Source: JANMMJ01 sp031373255 | GTDB lineage: Bacteria > Pseudomonadota > Alphaproteobacteria > Rhizobiales > Aestuariivirgaceae | NCBI GenBank assembly: GCA_031373255.1 | Contig: JANMMJ010000003.1 | Span: 39,947 to 103,946 of the forward strand | DNA: 64,000 nucleotides | Direction: 5' to 3' | Part shown: positions 33,492-42,188 of the stretch, piece after piece | Layout: each line of letters starts with the position of its first letter | Position numbering within the stretch: the first letter of the stretch is position 1 | Made by a program: the position numbers and the translations under genes | The notes under the pieces: generated by a model | The model's input: the letters and a program-made list of their open reading frames with translations, nothing else | Databases searched by the model: none | What the model was told of the DNA's origin: nothing

Positions 33492-33639
33492 GCGTTTGTC
33501 CTTTTCCCTGTTGCCGCGCCATATCCGGCCGACAGCGCCAGACAAGCACGCAGGCGCTGGCCGCCTCAATCAAATGCTTAATTTTGGGTTAACAGGTGAG
33601 GGATAATTCAAACTGTTGTTTAGGTATTGCCGGTCCTCT

Positions 33640-34260
33640 ATGGCTTTGCCTCCGCCAGACAAAGGGTCTTTCTTTAACGTGCTCAACGATCAATCCTCGG
33701 TTCTCGCCTTCCTCGCCAGCCGCAAGTCTGCCTCCGCCAAGGCCATGGGTGCGCCCGGGCCAGGCGCTGAACAACTCTCGCAAATCCTGGAGATCGCCGT
33801 GCGTGTGCCCGACCACGGCAAGCTGACGCCCTGGCGGCTCGTCGTGTTTGAGGGCGCGGCCCGGGCCAGCATCGGCGAAGAGTTTGCCAGGCGCTGGAAG
33901 GTGCTGCATCCGGAACATGGCGAAGATTCGCTGGCATTTCAGCGCGGATTGTTTCAGCGCGCGCCCACGGTCATCGCCGTGGTGTCCCGCGCCGGATCGC
34001 ACGCGAAGATCCCGGAGTGGGAGCAACTGCTGTCGTCGGCGGCCGTCTGTTACAACATCGTTCTGGCGGCGACTGCCATGGGCTTTGGCGTGCAGTGGCA
34101 GACCGATTGGGTTGCCTATGATCCGGGTGCTGCAAAGGCCATGGGTCTTGATGCCAACGAACGCATCGCGGGCTTCGTCTATATCGGCACGCCTACAGCG
34201 CCATTGGAAGACAGGCCGCGTCCGGATGCCGGCAAGCTTGTCACGTGGTGGAGCGCATAG
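33640..34260 (+). CDS. Nitroreductase family protein (YdjA-like)
   Basis: A 206-residue FMN-dependent nitroreductase-fold enzyme. It shows FLASRKSASAKAMGAPGPGAEQLSQILEIAVRVPDHGKLTPWRL in pattern (the SxR and PxHxxxxPW FMN-binding parts) and a late GFGVQWQTDW helix. The YdjA group is the smallest nitroreductase class and reduces nitro compounds or unknown electrophiles with NAD(P)H. ATG 33640 was taken; TTG 33616 is possible. Its stop overlaps the start of the HAD gene by one base. Confidence 0.87.
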   Translation: MALPPPDKGSFFNVLNDQSSVLAFLASRKSASAKAMGAPGPGAEQLSQILEIAVRVPDHGKLTPWRLVVFEGAARASIGEEFARRWKVLHPEHGEDSLAFQRGLFQRAPTVIAVVSRAGSHAKIPEWEQLLSSAAVCYNIVLAATAMGFGVQWQTDWVAYDPGAAKAMGLDANERIAGFVYIGTPTAPLEDRPRPDAGKLVTWWSA

Positions 34261-34964
34261 TGGCGATCAAGGGAATCCTGTTCGACAAGGACGGCACGCT
34301 TATCGACGTCAACGGCACATGGGTGGCGGTCTATCGGCATATGCTGAGCGAACTGTTCGGCACCGATCATGAGGGCGCCGAAGCGCTGATGGAAAAAGCG
34401 GGTTACGATCGCATTACCCAGCAGTTCACGGCCGGATCGACACTTGCCGGCGGCACCACGCGCCAGCTGATCGATATCTGGTGGCCAGGCCTCGACGATG
34501 CGGGTGTTGCGGAACGCCAGCGTATTCTCGATGTGGACTATGCCCCTGTCGTGAAACACTACCTGCAGCCCTTGATGCCGCTCGGGCCCATTCTCGACGA
34601 ATTGAGAGCGATGGGTTACCGGCTCGGCGTGGCCACCAATGACAGTATCCTCTCGGCGCAGAACCATCTGGCGCATCTTGCGGTATCGCACTACTTCGAT
34701 GCAGTGATTGCAGCAGACACAGTGAAGGTGCCAAAGCCGTCGGGCGACATGATCCGCAAGTTTGCGGAGATGGCAGGCCTCGACGTGTCGGAGATTGCCA
34801 TGGTGGGCGACAACACCCATGATATGGAGGAAGCCCGCAATGGCGGAGCAGGGCTCGCCATCGCGGTTCTCTCCGGCAACGCCCTGCACGAAGACATTGC
34901 CCATCTCGCCGATCACACGCTGGCGAGCGTTGCTGAACTTCCCGCTTTCCTGAGGAGTGCCTGA
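34260..34964 (+). CDS. HAD family hydrolase (phosphoglycolate phosphatase-like)
   Basis: A 234-residue haloacid dehalogenase-type phosphatase with all four motifs: FDKDGTL (nucleophile Asp9, acid Asp11), the threonine of GVATND (motif 2), Lys in VKVPKPSGDM (motif 3) and MVGDNTHDM (motif 4). An alpha-helical cap (about 20-95) makes it Gph-like. It probably removes phosphate from a small metabolite such as 2-phosphoglycolate. The GTG at 34260 follows GGTGGAG and shares its first base with the nitroreductase stop. It abuts the flavin reductase gene, so the three form one operon. Confidence 0.9.
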   Translation: MAIKGILFDKDGTLIDVNGTWVAVYRHMLSELFGTDHEGAEALMEKAGYDRITQQFTAGSTLAGGTTRQLIDIWWPGLDDAGVAERQRILDVDYAPVVKHYLQPLMPLGPILDELRAMGYRLGVATNDSILSAQNHLAHLAVSHYFDAVIAADTVKVPKPSGDMIRKFAEMAGLDVSEIAMVGDNTHDMEEARNGGAGLAIAVLSGNALHEDIAHLADHTLASVAELPAFLRSA

Positions 34965-35576
34965 GTGTTTTACGATGCCATCAAGAACCAGCACGGCCTG
35001 CCAAACGATCCTTTCAAGTCAATCGTGGTGCCACGTCCCATCGGCTGGATTTCAACACTGTCGGTAGATGGCAAGGCCAATCTTGGGCCGTACAGCTTTT
35101 TCAATGCATTTTCGGAACGGCCGCATTACGTCGCTTTCGGATCGGGTTCATCACGTGGCGGCGGGCGCAAGGATTCGCTGGTCAATGCCGAGGCGACCGG
35201 CGAATTCGTGGTCAACCTGGCAACATGGGACCTGCATGAGGCGATGAACGCAAGTTCGGCAAACCTGCCTTATGGGGCCGACGAGTTTGAGGTCGCAGGG
35301 CTCAGCAAGGCGCCATCGCGGATGGTCAAGCCGCCGCGCGTGGCCGAAAGCCCGGTGGCGCTCGAATGCCGCTGGTTCAAGTCGGTCGAATTGCCCGACG
35401 ATGCCGGCCTCGTCCGCGACTGGCTGGTGATCGGCCGGGTGATCGGCATTCATATCGACGACCGCTTCATCGAAGACGGGCGCGTCAATACAGCGGCGCT
35501 GCGCCCGATCGCGCGGCTCGGCTATTCGGAGTATGCGACGGTCACGGAAGCCTGGCGGATGCGGCGCCCCGATTAA
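34965..35576 (+). CDS. Flavin reductase family protein (FMN-binding split barrel)
   Basis: A 203-residue flavin reductase-like domain protein. The FMN-binding fold shows in PRPIGWISTLSVDGKANLGPYSFFNAFS (pattern split across about 23-50), VNLATWDLHEAMNASSAN and the late GRVNTAALRPIARLGYSEYA. It may supply reduced flavin to another enzyme; the nitroreductase two genes upstream is a possible partner, though that is inference. The GTG start immediately follows the HAD stop codon with GAGGAG upstream. It overlaps the convergent HpcH/HpaI gene by four bases at their stops. Confidence 0.88.
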   Translation: MFYDAIKNQHGLPNDPFKSIVVPRPIGWISTLSVDGKANLGPYSFFNAFSERPHYVAFGSGSSRGGGRKDSLVNAEATGEFVVNLATWDLHEAMNASSANLPYGADEFEVAGLSKAPSRMVKPPRVAESPVALECRWFKSVELPDDAGLVRDWLVIGRVIGIHIDDRFIEDGRVNTAALRPIARLGYSEYATVTEAWRMRRPD

Positions 35577-36418
35577 ATCTTTGTGCGCTTGAGCAGGGAT
35601 TCGGCCGCCTTGAGATGCGGTGCATCGAGCATTTCGCCATTCATGGCCAGAACACCGGGTCTGCCGGCTGCTGTGAAAGCTTCTACGATTGTTCTGGCGC
35701 GGGCAATTTCAGCCGCCGACGGCGTGAACGCTTCGTTGATGGGGCCGACCTGATCGGGGTGGATGCACATCTTGGCGGTGAAACCGTCACGGGCAGCTTC
35801 GCGGCATTGTATCGCCAGCCCAGCGGCATCGCGGAAATTGGCATAAACGGCATCGACAGGTTCAACGCCTGCCGCCCGTGCACCTGCAAGACAAAGCGTG
35901 CGCGCCAGTTGATAGGGTGCAGTGGGCTGACCCGCGCCGTCACGATTGGTCCGCGCACCCAATGCGGTTGCGAGGTCCTCCATGCCCCAGGCAAGGCCCT
36001 GAAGGCATGGATGCGCCCTGTCATAGCTCCCCAGATGAAACAGCGAAGCGGCGGTTTCTGTGGCAATTGCGATGACCGGCGGCGCCGCCAATCCCGGCGC
36101 TACGGCCATCATCAGGCTGTGCAATTGGTTGACCGAGCCTGCGGATTCAGATTTCGGCAGGACAAGGCCGTCGGGCCCCGCCGGCATGATGGCGGCCACG
36201 TCATCCAGCGCCAGGCCCGAGGTCAGCGCATTGATGCGGACATAGATGCGGCAAGGCCTGCTGCTTGCGAGCACATCCCTGGTCACCTGCCTCGCCCGGA
36301 CCTTGGCGGCTGGAGCAACTGCATCTTCCAGATCGAGAATGGCAACGTCGGCGCCGGCAGCCAGAGCCTTCGGGATCATGCGTTCGGAATCACCGGGGAC
36401 GAAAAGCAGCGAGCGCAT
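35573..36418 (-). CDS. HpcH/HpaI aldolase-family CoA ester lyase (CitE-like)
   Basis: A 281-residue TIM-barrel C-C lyase of the CitE/malyl-CoA lyase family. It opens with MRSLLFVPGDSERMIPKA and has DLEDAVAP (magnesium-binding Asp/Glu, about 37-44), YVRINALTSG (about 66-75) and AIATETAASLF. The start at ATG 36418 gives the canonical N-terminus. It lies 2 bases after the MaoC-like gene. That pairing is typical of mesaconyl-CoA/malyl-CoA or beta-methylmalyl-CoA chemistry, or of leucine-like degradation; the particular acyl-CoA is not known. Confidence 0.9.
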   Translation of the reverse strand: MRSLLFVPGDSERMIPKALAAGADVAILDLEDAVAPAAKVRARQVTRDVLASSRPCRIYVRINALTSGLALDDVAAIMPAGPDGLVLPKSESAGSVNQLHSLMMAVAPGLAAPPVIAIATETAASLFHLGSYDRAHPCLQGLAWGMEDLATALGARTNRDGAGQPTAPYQLARTLCLAGARAAGVEPVDAVYANFRDAAGLAIQCREAARDGFTAKMCIHPDQVGPINEAFTPSAAEIARARTIVEAFTAAGRPGVLAMNGEMLDAPHLKAAESLLKRTKI

Positions 36419-36420
36419 GT

Positions 36421-36879
36421 TCAGGTGTTTCCCACTTTTTTCCGCATGAGCGCGGTTCGCCGGCACTCCGCCACGAGGGCTCCATCCTGTTTGTAGGCGC
36501 GATGGGCGAACTCCACGATGCCGGCATCATTGCGCGAGCGGCTTTCGCGGCGGCTGATGATTTCGGTTTCGACCCGCACCGAATCTCCCTGAAACAGGGG
36601 CGAGGGGAACTTGACGTCAGTGAGCCCCAGTTGGGCCACCAGGGTGCCAAGTGTCGTGTCATTGACCGAGATGCCGACAACAAGGGCGAGGGTGAACATC
36701 GAGTTCATCAAGGGTTGGCCGAATTCGGTGGCCGCGGCAAAGTGGCGATCGATGTGCAGCGGCTGTGTGTTCATGGTCAGGCAGGAGAACAGCATGTTGT
36801 CCATTTCGGTGACGGTGCGGGTGACGGCATGCGCGATGCGTTTTCCCGGCTCGCATTCTTCCAGCCATAGTCCCGTCAT
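36421..36879 (-). CDS. MaoC family dehydratase (hot-dog fold)
   Basis: A 152-residue (R)-specific enoyl-CoA hydratase-like protein. NTQPLHIDRHFAAATEFGQPLMNSMFTLAL holds the hydratase signature: the Asp of HID and His pair near residues 41-44, then FGxPLxN. It should hydrate an unsaturated acyl-CoA. It precedes the CoA ester lyase by two bases on the same strand; hydration followed by C-C cleavage is the logical combined reaction, as in mesaconyl-CoA hydratase plus methylmalyl-CoA lyase. Confidence 0.9.
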   Translation of the reverse strand: MTGLWLEECEPGKRIAHAVTRTVTEMDNMLFSCLTMNTQPLHIDRHFAAATEFGQPLMNSMFTLALVVGISVNDTTLGTLVAQLGLTDVKFPSPLFQGDSVRVETEIISRRESRSRNDAGIVEFAHRAYKQDGALVAECRRTALMRKKVGNT

Positions 36880-37025
36880 GCGGTGTTCTCCCCAACAAAT
36901 TGAGAGCCTAGACCGGAATGCGTTTAGACGAAACCAGCACGTCCGCCCGGCACCCTGAAGGAGTTTTTCTTGATCTCAAACAGCCCATTCAGCGCCGGTC
37001 AGAATTTCCGCGATGGCGATGGGTC

Positions 37026-37055
37026 TTGACATATGTTCCTATTATGTTCTATTTG
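37026..37055 (+). promoter_or_regulatory. Promoter with alphaproteobacterial LexA (SOS) box
   Basis: TTGACA at 37026-37031 is a perfect -35 element; a -10 such as CTATTT or TATTTG lies 17-18 bases on. Between them sits GTTC-CTATTAT-GTTC (37035-37049), matching the alphaproteobacterial SOS consensus GTTC-N7-GTTC. LexA bound there would block the promoter. Confidence 0.6.
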
Positions 37056-37080
37056 TCCTATAGGAGGAATTTCAGAACAT

Positions 37081-37761
37081 ATGGACTGGGACAAGGTCAT
37101 CGAGCGCAACCAGGCAGCACTCATCCGCATCGTGGCGATGCTCATCGCCATGGTGGAAAGGGGAACAGGCGGCATGGTGGCGTTGCTTCCGCCGGCTCTC
37201 TACCACGCGGTGTCGCGCATGTTGCTTCCTGTAGAATCGGCGGTGCGCCGCCTGATTGCCATCGCGGCGCGCGGGCTCAAGGTGAAATTGGCTCCCATCC
37301 GTCCGATGCCTAAGGGTCTCGCATTTGCCGGAAAGGGCGGCGGACAGATCGCGTTTCAGCTGTTCGATACGCGCCAGCGGTTCAGCCGCAACAGCCAAAG
37401 GCGTGCTTCTGCCACGGCCATTCCTCGCATTCACGTCTTTGCCGACAGTCCGCTCATCCCCTTGTTCCAGCCCCGGCCGGTTGAGACTCCCATCCCGGAG
37501 CCAGATGACACCATCGACGCGACGCGTCTCGGCCGCCGTCTCGCCGCGGTGAAGATGGCGCTCGACAACCTGCCGCGGCAGGCCAGGCGTCTGGCGCGCT
37601 GGAAAGCCCGGCGCGACAGGATGCAAAAACCCGCCTTCTGGTCGCCATTCCGCCCCGGTCCCCCGCCCGGCCATCGCAAGGAGCCTCAAGAGGAAATCGA
37701 CTTTGTGCTGCGTGAGTGCCATGGGCTGGCGAGGGACGCACTCTATGAAGACACATCCTGA
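37081..37761 (+). CDS. Conserved hypothetical protein, possibly SOS-regulated
   Basis: A 226-residue protein of unknown function. The first third (about 1-68) is hydrophobic and helical (RIVAMLIAMVERGTGGMVAL, YHAVSRMLLPVESAVRRLIA). The rest is very basic, proline-rich and Arg-rich (RQARRLARWKARRDRMQKPAF near 175-195). I recall similar proteins as anonymous entries in alphaproteobacteria, but no domain name. The ATG at 37081 is preceded by TAGGAGGA at slightly long spacing. A strong promoter with a LexA-type box lies upstream, so DNA damage control is inferred. No DNA-repair gene is adjacent. Confidence 0.7.
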   Translation: MDWDKVIERNQAALIRIVAMLIAMVERGTGGMVALLPPALYHAVSRMLLPVESAVRRLIAIAARGLKVKLAPIRPMPKGLAFAGKGGGQIAFQLFDTRQRFSRNSQRRASATAIPRIHVFADSPLIPLFQPRPVETPIPEPDDTIDATRLGRRLAAVKMALDNLPRQARRLARWKARRDRMQKPAFWSPFRPGPPPGHRKEPQEEIDFVLRECHGLARDALYEDTS

Positions 37762-37959
37762 GCACATCCATACCTGGAAACGGGATCAATTTGAGGGCGC
37801 AACTCCTGCGTGCATTGCGACTCGCATGAGTCGTAAAGCGAGTCCTCGAATTTTGCCCAAAAGGGCTGCGGACAAGCTGTTGAAAACCTGTGCAGAAACA
37901 AATTCAACTCGCTGATATAACTGATAAAATTCGAATGCGTTAAGGATTTGGCCTGGCTG

Positions 37960-37974
37960 TTAACGGGTCATTAA
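37960..37974. promoter_or_regulatory. Candidate CtrA box upstream of the receiver-domain gene
   Basis: TTAA-CGGGTCA-TTAA matches TTAA-N7-TTAA exactly and lies 73 bases before the ATG of the receiver gene. It is embedded in an imperfect inverted repeat GCCTGGC...ACCAGGC (37951-37980). Confidence 0.5.
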
Positions 37975-38047
37975 CCAGGCAAGCGCAGGACTCGTTTGGT
38001 GTGCAGATATGGCCTTGGGCCGGGCGTCATTTCAGGGAAACTTCCGC

Positions 38048-38413
38048 ATGACCCAGTGCCTGGTGGTCGATGAAAATGGACAGGAGCGCCGCGCGGTTTT
38101 CGACATGCTTTCAGGCTACGGATTTGACCTCATCGAGTCCGAGAATGCCGACAGTGCCTTGAAGTTTTGCCGGGCCAATTCCCCCGATGTCATCGTCATG
38201 GCCGACAAGGTGGGAATGCCGCGCCAGGACTTCATCCGGCGGGCGCGCAAGGGGGGCCGGGGCAAGCGTCCGATTGTCCTGGTGGTCACGGGTGATGCCA
38301 ATGCCGACGCTATCGGCAGGGCGATCCTCGATGGCGCCGCCGAGTGCCTGGTCAAGCCGTTTGACCGTGACCTTCTCGAATTCAAGCTCCGGCAGGTCGG
38401 GCTGATCGGGTAA
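38048..38413 (+). CDS. Stand-alone receiver-domain protein with shifted phospho-acceptor region
   Basis: A 121-residue single receiver domain, no output domain. It resembles the alphaproteobacterial family opening MTRCLVVDDS, but the acidic pair is VDEN (8-9) and the beta3 end reads IVMADKVGMP: Asp53 lies five residues before the Pro instead of four, so it may not be phosphorylated normally. The switch Thr (VVTGDA) and Lys103 (LVKPFD) are retained. Possibly a pseudo-receiver or adaptor. The ATG at 38048 is at the family start. A CtrA-type box lies upstream. Confidence 0.82.
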   Translation: MTQCLVVDENGQERRAVFDMLSGYGFDLIESENADSALKFCRANSPDVIVMADKVGMPRQDFIRRARKGGRGKRPIVLVVTGDANADAIGRAILDGAAECLVKPFDRDLLEFKLRQVGLIG

Positions 38414-38472
38414 TCCTTCACATCCGCACCGCAATCAACGCATAGTCACAAGCCAGAGTAAGGGAGCAACCT

Positions 38473-39711
38473 GTGGCGGGGCCAGGGATAAAATCGATTG
38501 TTGTCTTGCTGTTCGGCGTCGCCGTGCTGTCCATCGGCCATGGCCTCCATGGCACGCTGGTTTCCGTCCGTTCCAGTGCCGAAGGTTTCACCGCCACCAC
38601 GACCGGCATGATCATGTCGGGCTATTTTCTCGGGCTTTTGATCAGTTCGTCGGTGACCCCGCGTATCGTGCAGTCGGTGGGTCATATCCGGGTTTTCGCG
38701 GCGTTTGCCTCGGTTGTCTCATCGGCGGTGCTGCTGGTGCCGTTGTTGGTCGATCCCACCTGGTGGTTCCTGATGCGTTTCGTCTCGGGCATGTGCATGT
38801 CGGGACTGTTCATCGTTTGCGAAAGCTGGCTCAACTCCGCATCAAGCAACACCAATCGCGGCCGCCTGCTGTCGCTTTACATGATCGTCAGCTACGGAGC
38901 CAACGGCCTTGGCCAGTTGTTGCTCAATGTGTCCGACGCGAACGGGTTTACCCGGTTCATCCTTGTATCGGCCCTTCTGTCCCTTGCTCTAGTGCCGCTC
39001 ACGCTGGTGCCAACCGAATCGCCATCGCTCGTGGGCGCGCGCCCGGTGGCGATCCGCCAGATCTACAAGGCTTCGCCGCTTGCGGTTATCGGGGCGTTTG
39101 CCAATGGCCTGGGGCAGAGTGCGTTTTTTTCGATGGGTGCGGTTTTCGGCCTGATGCAGGGGATGCCGCTCTCCTATGTGTCGCTGATGATGGCGCTGCC
39201 TCCCATCGGCGTCATTCTCTCGCAATATCCGGCAGGGCTTCTGTCGGACCGTTATGACCGGCGCTCGATCATCATGGTGATGAGCGCGCTTGCCGTCATG
39301 ATTGCCGCCATCTGCATGATTGTGGCGCTCAACTCGCCTGTCCTGCTGATCATCGGCATCACAGCCTTCGGCACTCTCGCGCTTCCGGTCTACTCGCTGG
39401 TTCTGGCGCATGCCAATGATCATATCGCCAGTGACCAGGTTTTGGGGGCCAGCGCCAAGCTGATCCTGCTCTATGGCCTTGGCGCCATGGCCGGCCCATT
39501 CATCGTTGGTCAACTGATGGATGACCTAGGTCCGCGCGGATACCTGCTGCATCTGATGTGCGTTTACGGCGCCATTGCCGCATTTGCCCTTTGGCGACGG
39601 CGGAAAAAGCCCGAGGATATCAAGGCAAGGGCGGACGAAGCCTTTATTGCCGGGCCCAACACCACGCCGGTGGCGGCGCAAACCATCGCCGAAGCCAGCG
39701 AGCCTGCCTAA
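38473..39711 (+). CDS. MFS transporter (YcaD-like)
   Basis: A 412-residue major facilitator with 12 predicted membrane helices. Landmarks are MSGYFLGLLISS, the RFVSGMCMSGLFIVCESWLN region characteristic of the YcaD/UMF-type group (helices 4-5), and the loop YPAGLLSDRYDRRSII (motif A in the second half). It probably exports or takes up a small molecule; the substrate is unknown. The start is GTG 38473, after AAGGGAG. It is independent of its neighbours. Confidence 0.9.
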   Translation: MAGPGIKSIVVLLFGVAVLSIGHGLHGTLVSVRSSAEGFTATTTGMIMSGYFLGLLISSSVTPRIVQSVGHIRVFAAFASVVSSAVLLVPLLVDPTWWFLMRFVSGMCMSGLFIVCESWLNSASSNTNRGRLLSLYMIVSYGANGLGQLLLNVSDANGFTRFILVSALLSLALVPLTLVPTESPSLVGARPVAIRQIYKASPLAVIGAFANGLGQSAFFSMGAVFGLMQGMPLSYVSLMMALPPIGVILSQYPAGLLSDRYDRRSIIMVMSALAVMIAAICMIVALNSPVLLIIGITAFGTLALPVYSLVLAHANDHIASDQVLGASAKLILLYGLGAMAGPFIVGQLMDDLGPRGYLLHLMCVYGAIAAFALWRRRKKPEDIKARADEAFIAGPNTTPVAAQTIAEASEPA

Positions 39712-39800
39712 GTCCCAAAACAATCGACATGGTGAACGAATTGTTAAGTGTTCGCTGGCACTTTTCAACCGTTAACCTTTGATGCAGGAGCTTGCGTTCC

Positions 39801-40958
39801 GTGACTGCCGACGTTTCTTCCGGGCTGGATGTTTCGATTTTCGATGATGTCATCGAAAAATGCGGGACCGATGCGCGACGGCAGTTGGCGAATCAACTGG
39901 GCATGCTGCTGGCCAATCCGGATACGCCCAAGGGCGAGCGCGTTGCCGTTGTCCCCAGCGTACTCAAGCTCGCCGTCGACTCCGTCTCCGAGGTCCGCCG
40001 CACACTGGTGGCTGGACTGAAACGGGCGCCAGAACTGCATCCCGACGTGTTTTTCTCGGTTGTCGCGGATCAGGACGATATTGCATTGCCGTTTCTTGCC
40101 GCGACTCCGGCACTCGATAGCTGGCGGATGCTGACCATCCTGAAGGTGGGCGATGTGCCACGTCAGGTTCAGATCGCCTTGCGGCATGACCTGACGGCGC
40201 AGTGCATCGACTGGATTTGCGAACGCGGCGATGTCACGGCTTGCCTGGCACTCTTCCAGAACGAGCAACTGTCGCTAACCGATCGCAACTGCCATGGGCT
40301 TTATCAGCGCTTCGGACAGGTTGCGGAGATTGTCGAATTCCTGCTGGTGCGGCCCGACCTGCCGCTTGACATCCGGATCACGCAAACCAAGCGGGCTTCA
40401 AACCGCATCCATCAATTGATGGCGGAGCGGGGGTGGGTTGCGGCAAACGACGCGGCAGAGCTGGTTGTCGACGCGGAAGAAACCGCAGTGCTCAAGGTGC
40501 TGGTCAATGCCAGTGTGAGCTAACTGCAACAGGTCATCGCCTTCCTGACGCAAAAAAACATGCTCACGCCCTCGCTGATTGTTCGCGCAGCCTGTCTGGG
40601 TGAAATTCTCATCGTCGAGCGCGCGCTGGCGCACCTGGCAGACATGCCGCCGCAACGTGCCCAGCTGCTGATGTACCGCAATGGCTTCAAATCACTGTTC
40701 GGAAAGTCAGGATTGCCCGGTACCTGCTACTGGATTCTCAAGGCCGCGGCGGATGTCGAACGCGACGTGCGCGAGGAGCAGGTTCATATCGGGCGCGAGA
40801 CATTCGGGCGGCGCCTCATCGAAGTCCTGATGACGCGCTATGAAAATCTCGGGCCCTCCGAATGTGCCAAAAACCTCGAACTCATGGGGCGCTATGGCGA
40901 AGAGCGCGTGAAGGCCATCGCCCGGCGGCTCAAGGCCGACATGCTGCGGGCTGCCTGA
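39801..40958 (+). pseudogene. DUF2336 family protein interrupted by an in-frame stop codon
   Basis: The frame runs from GTG 39801 to 40958 (about 385 residues) but is broken by TAA at 40521-40523. Both halves belong to one DUF2336 protein: the first has repeat-like helices (ADVSSGLDVSIFDDVIEKCG, RVAVVPSVLKLAVDSV), the second continues LTPSLIVRAACLGEILIVE and GNGFKSLFGKSGLPG-like family segments. A change of TAA to GAA would restore ...ASVSELQQVIAFL. DUF2336 proteins are alphaproteobacterial, with no clear function. It is decay, an error, or read-through; re-initiation at ATG 40560 could make the second half. Confidence 0.8.
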
Positions 40959-40961
40959 GCC

Positions 40962-41729
40962 TTAAAACCTGAATTGTTCCACCAGAACGCGTTCCGCGAG
41001 TGCCTGACCCTTGTCGAAAAGGATGCGGGCGGAGCGCTTACGGTCTTCAGCTATGTCGACACGCTGTACGTTGCGCACTTCGATATGATCGGCGACGGCG
41101 GCCACGGGACGTTTGTCGGCCTCGAGAATTTCGATGGTGACGCGGGCCTCGCGGGGCAGGATGGCGCCACGCCAGCGGCGCGGGCGAAAGGCGCTGATCG
41201 GCGTCAGTGCCAACAAGGGCGCATTGATCGGCAGGATCGGTCCGTGGGCCGAGAGATTATAGGCGGTGGAGCCTGCGGGCGTTGACAGGAGAATACCGTC
41301 GCAGATGAGCTCGTCGAGCCTGGGTTTGCCATCAATCGAGATTTTGAGCTTGGCCGCCTGATGGCGCTGGCGCAGGAAAGATACTTCGTTGAAGGCAATG
41401 CCCTTGGTCTTCTGGCCAGTGCCGTCGAGAGCTTCCATGCGAAGCGGATGGATCATGGTAAGTTCAGCAGCGTTGATCCGTTCGAGCAGGTCCTTCTCGC
41501 TGAAGTCGTTCATCAGGAAACCAACGGAGCCCCGGTTCATGCCGTAGATTGGCTTGCCGGTGGACAGATACCGGTGCAACGCCTGCAGCATCAAACCATC
41601 GCCGCCCAGGGCAATGATGGCATCCGCTTCGGCTGGATCGGCGTTGCCAAACTTCCTGACCAGGCTGCGAAAGGCTTTTTGGGCGTCAGTGGCTTCGGAA
41701 GCGACGAAGGCGAGTTTCTTGAATATCAT
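40962..41729 (-). CDS. nadK: NAD kinase
   Basis: A 255-residue NAD kinase that makes NADP from NAD and ATP or polyphosphate. The catalytic GGDG is at 42-45 (AIIALGGDGLMLQAL). MNRGSVGFLMNDF and the conserved late segment STPAGSTAYNLSAHGPILP (about 158-176) bind the dinucleotide. The start at ATG 41729 gives the short alphaproteobacterial form; the frame runs to 42182 only as antisense of the next gene. Convergent with DUF2336. Confidence 0.95.
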   Translation of the reverse strand: MIFKKLAFVASEATDAQKAFRSLVRKFGNADPAEADAIIALGGDGLMLQALHRYLSTGKPIYGMNRGSVGFLMNDFSEKDLLERINAAELTMIHPLRMEALDGTGQKTKGIAFNEVSFLRQRHQAAKLKISIDGKPRLDELICDGILLSTPAGSTAYNLSAHGPILPINAPLLALTPISAFRPRRWRGAILPREARVTIEILEADKRPVAAVADHIEVRNVQRVDIAEDRKRSARILFDKGQALAERVLVEQFRF

Positions 41730-41813
41730 GATGTGATGCGTTGACAGACCGGAACGTCTCTTCCATTGAAGTGCCGCGAGACTAGCAATCATCAGAGTGA
41801 CACTCAAAGCCAA

Positions 41814-42188
41814 ATGCGCAGCATGGTTTTTTGCACGACTTGCCGCTTTTCGGCGGCGGAGAAATTCGGCACCGATGGACGCACCGGTGGCGAGGTGCTG
41901 ATCGCCCATATGGAAGCGCTGCTCGCCGAGCAAAACCGCAATGACGTGGTGATCGAGAAGCAGGCCTGTCTGTGGAACTGCAAGCGCCATTGCAGCGTGG
42001 TGCTCCGCGATGATGCGCGGTTCACCTATTTTACCGGAGACCATGTTCCGGAGCGCGAGCAGGCCGAGGCGATCCTGGCCTGGTTTGACAGTCATGGGGC
42101 CACCGAAACCGGCGAGGTGGCTTTTCGACTGTGGCCTGACCGCATGCGCGGGCATTTCATTGCGCGCATTCCCAGGAGCCAATCATGA
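41814..42188 (+). CDS. DUF1636 metal-binding protein
   Basis: A 124-residue DUF1636 protein. The family carries FCTTCR near the start (Cys pair at about 6-9) and a second Cys cluster WNCKRHCSVVL (about 59-69), a thioredoxin-like ferredoxin-type metal site. Family members lie in cobalamin or cobalt-uptake clusters, as here. It overlaps cobU by four bases (ATGA), so the two are translated together. A role in cobalt supply is inference. The start could also be ATG 41823. Confidence 0.88.
   Translation: MRSMVFCTTCRFSAAEKFGTDGRTGGEVLIAHMEALLAEQNRNDVVIEKQACLWNCKRHCSVVLRDDARFTYFTGDHVPEREQAEAILAWFDSHGATETGEVAFRLWPDRMRGHFIARIPRSQS

Noticed and set aside
41730..42184. Cobalamin riboswitch ahead of the DUF1636-cobU or divergent cobA/cbiD promoters
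   Set aside because: No B12-box-like conserved sequence was seen, and both gaps (84 and about 36 bases) are too short for a full riboswitch.
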